A DNA stretch of 9,179 bases. It comes from an uncultured Clostridia bacterium. Its GTDB lineage: Bacteria > Bacillota > Clostridia > TANB77 > CAG-508. The stretch spans positions 1 through 9,179 of the forward strand of contig CANRQH010000053.1 of assembly GCA_947632745.1 (NCBI GenBank). Reading direction: 5' to 3'. Below, one piece after another: positions 8,301-9,179 of the stretch. Every line of letters begins with the position of its first letter. Within the stretch, counting starts at the first letter, position 1. The notes under the pieces were generated by a model. That model did not search any database and had not been told where the DNA came from. It saw only the letters and a list, made by a program, of their open reading frames with translations. The position numbers were made by a program, and so were the translations under genes.

Positions 8301-8340
8301 TAATGCTTATTACAATTGCAAATTTTAACATTTTTTTCAT
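2365..8340 (-). CDS. Secreted M60-like zinc metallopeptidase with dockerin-like, FN3 and discoidin modules (1991 aa)
   Basis: M60-like (enhancin/SslE-type) peptidases cut heavily O-glycosylated proteins such as mucins outside the cell. A strong AAGGAGGG site precedes the ATG. Visible parts: signal peptide 1-27 (cleavage near AVIAA); acidic Ser/Thr-rich spacer 28-131; beta domain about 134-235; dockerin-like segment about 258-310; discoidin-like strands about 470-518; fibronectin III domains about 526-625 and 628-717; a CBM32/discoidin-like region about 740-916; the M60 region about 1020-1500; an FN3/Ig-like stretch about 1550-1650; a second discoidin-like domain about 1685-1816; and an unassigned C-terminal domain 1820-1991. 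The gluzincin zinc site is H1319-E-I-G-H1323 with E1334 ten residues later in GEVTNN, matching the M60 HExxH(8-24)E pattern. There is no LPxTG or C-terminal membrane helix, so the protein is free or held by a partner, possibly the downstream 359-aa protein. The substrate (mucin or another glycoprotein) is inferred from family and modules. Confidence 0.93.
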   Translation of the reverse strand: MKKMLKFAIVISIILSLLGGNTAVIAAELLNDEESKIQEEQNSAETQDNSAKSTENVEDDPTNIEDEATSSEANANGIEDSDEENTSTNSQTNSSLMMINGATKEAPINNSKGGEDEPEATSSDEDETAESMPARLDVTLHLKLPNQSVSKSDFIVTLSKYQEEEKQVPLAGSSGDAKDGKFYYEFDNIPTDPNTEEGEEVETQYTLKISSKYYQNFSTTLAVKSGYITTIDIANSFDVNEKVATGADGKKLLRSVMGVGSIYGTGSAINEEDIKEMIRSIDNNENKYDLNGDKATNIIDLSYIAINKGQDSALAGVYGHDKLLAATPEATQAIFKEQNTATTEIEGNLENILKNNDQHVSLTPANPKEEITPDTPVELAINLENNEVETQEITIAPSTNPDNNIENGEAVITYTDENGEEQTITSIIGDESQRPKTKQETVAGNVKEIYKVASTSSKLYKIAEEDNLQRASQNQATIESDGTIVIDLGSKVAVKKVIIRVSGTKSKKLADIAKVEFLNGMEDRIPAPVIEAPSGLTGEAGYDSLVIWWDAMTNVTGYELEIRATIDGKEEVEYHQVDGTQITLNQFHKKDFKDNHYIPFYVRVQSVNGEWKSGFGKTITLTPEPNGPPAAPDNLFVKAGVKEITATWKNMKSTRTYNVQYRKFGGTEEDWVMVAKNLETNSITIKNLEDKVKYEVRVQGVNEKGPGPWCLAGEATTIFAEPATLPRYNAINLPKKDENGKELEGVLTEHVINATYGRGDGRSYMVDSDLDRDTATNGYKAKSALGTVDNSYVSFYQCDDWDDGGSYQASDGNKGITVEFDTSYEMNYITFAQVENSGSFPDANIYYWEEDESGKLSNIKGPIKPAQTITRTDSNGRHYYVIKLSQKIKAKKVNVQVGRRWYTSSSMKIAEIRFYNYDSLEDEVNGLFKDPMHLELVDSVDQATIDDLQRRLDTTDQNEYCPKNKETGEIPAHNGEFNPEKDTIQIELDLAQDLLNDKNALKEIIKVDTSVTTKKDSNVPFLSGLNAWQPLGVVAHANETIKVYVGNPNKKTGDSTNLCIIPTQYHAEAAYWKGNSIALKVGVNEISIPQIITSGREKGGSLYVEYIGNDSNEQYSVRVAGGEKIPVLDLSKLDRVEDKETRLEKVEKYLGEIQTQVQNLQTNHNTKHQNGDIAELDYDYDPKEEENCILGATEIVLDQMMYSVSARQILEGLKSNTAQGTDAEKLHNSLVAMEDMIELFYSHKGLTKDEFEGPLVQYPVSRLNIRYHIMFAGAAMYAGGQHIGIPYGDVPTLAKGKPIKLKEDGSYESGNYFGWGISHEIGHIINESYYVHGEVTNNYFSVLSQATDENLSVRFKYPEVYKKVTSGKTGKAQNVFTQLGLYWQFHLANDMGGYNFETYNSYQEQFDNLVFSRMDTYANQYRKNKDHKTNAPKAEGDRGVDLTLDTSVAPYEKTDNNLMRLACAATGKNVLTFFEKWGMEPDADTIKYAEQFEKIYEDESKQKEKAIWYINDEARAYQLAEKPRMSENTTVKATVETGKDEAGVEIKNQKVLTLETENNEVPEAILGYEINRISWAYGEEIVTPVGFITPDQLQTGNKFTDTIESINNRVFEYRIVAYDKYLNSTKDYKTEQFKVEHDGNIGNKSDWEISTNFLTAEEQKDLNNKNTQANKNNAAKSNCSASENETNGEIDAITAKALIDGNYDTDFEASNSNGGQITISLPEDTNIVGLRYKTVSKKEIANFTVEVSSDGTNWETVTHEKTNLVSRIFNAKLENGTATVYFNPDGTDKLCVYNARYVRLNIKDKDIAIAEIDLLGQTGDNIDFNKNADTGKYEGIGMLANDVSLGTNSEGVEQTIPQGSIVFTGTYKGNPAYNTPVLYDDKGNPIESYGAIFAEPLKEGAKLDDVVGGIWIYWIEPGDKDSDKPEKVKDYEIYQKTLKAIKDKELKYVRAELYRTDDAMTLEGERLTSDTYLVEIPIDEQGNLPNVEVKR
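4339..4386 (-). other. Catalytic zinc-binding site of the M60 domain
   Basis: The codons read HEIGH (4372-4386), ten spacer residues, then the third-ligand glutamate at 4339-4341, followed by VTNN. The two histidines and the distal glutamate bind zinc and the HEIGH glutamate is the catalytic base in this family. All are intact, so the enzyme should be active. Confidence 0.92.
7411..7569 (-). other. Degenerate dockerin-like (EF-hand-type) segment of the peptidase
   Basis: Residues 258-310 hold two calcium-loop-like repeats. The second, D289-L-N291-G-D293-K-A-T-N297-I-I-D300, keeps all the dockerin calcium positions (1, 3, 5, 9, 12) and is followed by a helix (LSYIAIN). The first keeps only N270 and D273 at positions 9 and 12, with I, G and G at 1, 3 and 5. 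A helix (IKEMIRSID) follows it too. The module is near the N-terminus rather than at the C-terminus, where dockerins are more often found. Confidence 0.65.
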
Positions 8341-8347
8341 AAATGTT

Positions 8348-8355
8348 CCCTCCTT
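8348..8355 (-). promoter_or_regulatory. Ribosome binding site of the M60 peptidase
   Basis: AAGGAGGG on the minus strand lies 7 nt before the ATG at 8338-8340. This near-perfect match to the 16S tail fixes the start, which also gives a proper signal peptide. Confidence 0.85.
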
Positions 8356-8376
8356 TTATTTTTATTGTAAAAAAAG

Positions 8377-8483
8377 ACGGATAAAAATTGTTCGCTTTTT
8401 TATATGTGAAAAAAATATAAATTTTTTTGCTCTTTTACATATGAAAAAACGGATAATAATCGTTCGCCTTTTTTATTTATCAC
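8377..8483 (-). repeat. Leader repeats: palindrome-like motif in a ~36-nt periodic array
   Basis: Two copies of ACGGATAAnAATnGTTCGC (plus-strand reading, from 8377 and from 8449) match at 17 of 19 positions and lie 72 bp apart. Between them the GC-T-run-ATATG-A-run part recurs at roughly half that distance (around 8429-8449), giving three degenerate units of about 36 nt. Each full copy has an imperfect 17-bp dyad with CG at both ends (8378-8394 and 8450-8466). The copies lie between the peptidase promoter and its ribosome binding site. They could be operators for a dimeric repressor or repeated RNA elements in the leader. Confidence 0.6.
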
Positions 8484-8512
8484 ATTATATCAAAATTTTA
8501 CTTCCTTGGCAA
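8484..8512 (-). promoter_or_regulatory. Sigma-A-type promoter of the M60 operon
   Basis: On the minus strand TTGCCA (8507-8512) and a perfect TATAAT (8484-8489) are 17 bp apart. Transcription should begin near 8477, giving a leader of about 137 nt that contains the repeated motif. The upstream flank is A/T-rich. Confidence 0.82.
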
Positions 8513-8542
8513 TATTTTCTTCAAAAATTTTTTTACAATTTT

Positions 8543-8590
8543 TGATGCTTTTAGAGACGGAGAAAAAAAGCATCACTTTTTAATTTTTCT
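8543..8590 (+). terminator. Terminator-like hairpin ahead of the truncated plus-strand gene
   Basis: Arms TGATGCTTTT (8543-8552) and AAAAGCATCA (8566-8575) pair perfectly around a 13-nt loop and are followed on the plus strand by CTTTTTAATTTTTCT. No plus-strand gene ends here, so it either attenuates transcription into the gene at 8616 or blocks stray divergent transcripts. I could not find a convincing plus-strand promoter upstream of it; a weak TTCGCC/TATATC pair at 8463-8491 overlaps the minus-strand promoter. Confidence 0.6.
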
Positions 8591-8615
8591 ATCATATTAT
8601 GTTTTAGGTGATTAT

Positions 8616-9041
8616 ATGAGAACTTTAAGATATGGAAATCGAGGACCAATGGTAGAATTTTTGCAAAATTTATTAAAAATACTTGGATTTTTAAATGGTA
8701 ATATTGATGGAATTTTTGGAAATCAAACAAGAAATGCTGTTATTAATTTTCAAAGAGCTTTTGGATTAAATCCAGATGGAATTGTAGGTCCTTTAACTTG
8801 GAGAGCACTTATGCCATACATAAATGGAGGTTTAGGTTTTATTATACCTACTAATATTAGTTATAGCTACTCTATTTTACAAATAAATCTTAATTCTTTA
8901 AAAAGACTTTACCCTTTTTTAGAAATATCGTCTGCTGGAAAAAGTATTTTAGGTAATAACATTCCTGTTATAAAAATTGGTAATGGTTCAAATGAAGTCT
9001 TTTATTCAGGTGCTATTCATGCTAATGTGTGTATTAATTAG
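8616..9041 (+). pseudogene. Peptidoglycan-binding/M14 carboxypeptidase, truncated at its zinc motif
   Basis: The intact form would be a cell-wall hydrolase of the gamma-D-glutamyl-diamino-acid (ENP1-like) M14 type, acting on peptide stems of peptidoglycan. The ATG follows an AGGTGA site at short spacing, and no signal peptide is seen. Residues 4-69 are a PG_binding_1 domain with the expected repeats (LRYGNRGPMVEFLQNLL, DGIFGNQTRNAVINFQ, DGIVGPLTWRAL). Residues about 83-137 match the start of an M14 catalytic domain (SYSILQINLNSLKRLYP, GKSILGNNIPVIKIGNG, FYSGAIHAN). M14 enzymes continue HxxE, here expected HANE, to bind zinc. The sequence reads H135-A-N-V138-C-I-N and stops. About 200 residues, including the second ligand and catalytic glutamate, are missing. 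No frame after 9027 restores the family pattern, so this is a replacement of sequence, not a simple frameshift. The product is presumably inactive, though it could still bind peptidoglycan. Confidence 0.85.
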
Positions 9042-9111
9042 TTACAACTTTTTTTATAAAAAATATTCCATAACTAATAAATTTAGTGAGAGTATAGAAA
9101 ATCTTGTGTAA

Positions 9112-9157
9112 AAAGTCCTTCCGTGATAAAATAAATATTATCATAAGGGAGGGCTTT
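9112..9157 (+). promoter_or_regulatory. Hairpin sequestering the ribosome binding site of the next ORF
   Basis: AAAGTCCTTCC (9112-9122) pairs with GGGAGGGCTTT (9147-9157) with two G-U pairs. The stem then continues after a two-base bulge as GTGATA/TATCAT (9123-9128 with 9139-9144). The 3' arm contains the GGGAGGG ribosome binding site of the ATG at 9162. In insertion sequences such stems keep transposase translation low when transcription enters from outside. Confidence 0.7.
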
Positions 9158-9161
9158 AATT

Positions 9162-9179
9162 ATGCCAAAAAGAAAGAAA
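9162..9179 (+). CDS. Start of an ORF at the window edge (MPKRKK...), possible transposase
   Basis: Six codons are visible, MPKRKK, after a GGGAGGG site 8 nt upstream. The basic start, the hairpin over its ribosome binding site and its place behind an interrupted gene suggest a transposase. Six residues do not identify a family, and any other basic protein remains possible. Confidence 0.4.

Larger units (their letters stand above)
9027..9179 (+). mobile_element. Probable left end of an insertion sequence, running off the window
   Basis: Homology to M14 peptidases stops at 9026/9027. What follows is a short A/T-rich non-coding stretch, a strong hairpin and a new reading frame on the plus strand, the usual layout of an insertion-sequence end. 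The true tip may be at about 9027, or further in near 9088, where GAGAG...TTGTGTAAAAAG begins. That resembles, from memory, the terminal repeats of IS256-family elements. The other end and any target duplication are outside the window, so the element is inferred. Confidence 0.5.

Noticed and set aside
8377..8483. A CRISPR array, because of the ~36-nt period
   Set aside because: The units are only partly similar, the middle one is very degenerate, there are no distinct spacers, and the position is a promoter-proximal leader.
8234..8545. Plus-strand 103-aa frame across the peptidase start and leader
   Set aside because: It overlaps the signal-peptide codons of the peptidase antisense, has no ribosome binding site, and translates the leader repeats and A/T runs into low-complexity sequence.

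Overview
The window is AT-rich DNA of a low-GC Gram-positive bacterium, most likely an anaerobic Clostridia member from an animal gut. The evidence is strong AGGAGG-type ribosome binding sites, TATAAT/TTGnnA promoters, a CdaA-type diadenylate cyclase, and a very large secreted metallopeptidase of the mucin-targeting M60 type. The standard code fits: TGA is a stop and tryptophans are TGG.

Layout. Positions 1-990 (minus strand) hold a small one-helix membrane protein of 49 aa and, 35 bp downstream of it, cdaA, the membrane diadenylate cyclase. cdaA is broken as written by a one-base frame change near 603-612, and its 3' end runs off the window. A promoter at 1087-1114 can drive both. A bidirectional hairpin terminator at 1138-1172 separates this unit from the next.

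Positions 1185-8340 (minus strand) hold two secreted or surface proteins in a probable operon. The first-transcribed gene encodes a 1991-aa exported multidomain M60-like (gluzincin) peptidase. It has an HEIGH...E zinc site, two fibronectin III domains, several discoidin/CBM32-like modules and a degenerate dockerin-like segment. The second encodes a 359-aa membrane-anchored protein with a cohesin-like beta domain, a Gly/Ser/Asp-rich linker and a C-terminal hydrophobic anchor preceded by a sorting-signal-like IKTGA. The peptidase has no recognisable surface anchor of its own, so the two may form a cohesin-dockerin-like pair that holds a mucinase at the cell surface. This is inference.

Positions 8341-8615 form a divergent intergenic region. 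It has a good minus-strand promoter for the peptidase, a repeated palindrome-like motif in a degenerate ~36-nt periodic array within the leader, and a terminator-like hairpin pointing toward the plus-strand gene.

Positions 8616-9041 (plus strand) hold the first part of a peptidoglycan-binding/M14 carboxypeptidase gene. It loses homology exactly inside its first zinc motif (HAN-V instead of HAN-E). The sequence beyond ends in a strong hairpin that buries the ribosome binding site of a new reading frame starting MPKRKK. This looks like the left end of an insertion sequence that disrupted the gene; its family cannot be fixed from six codons.
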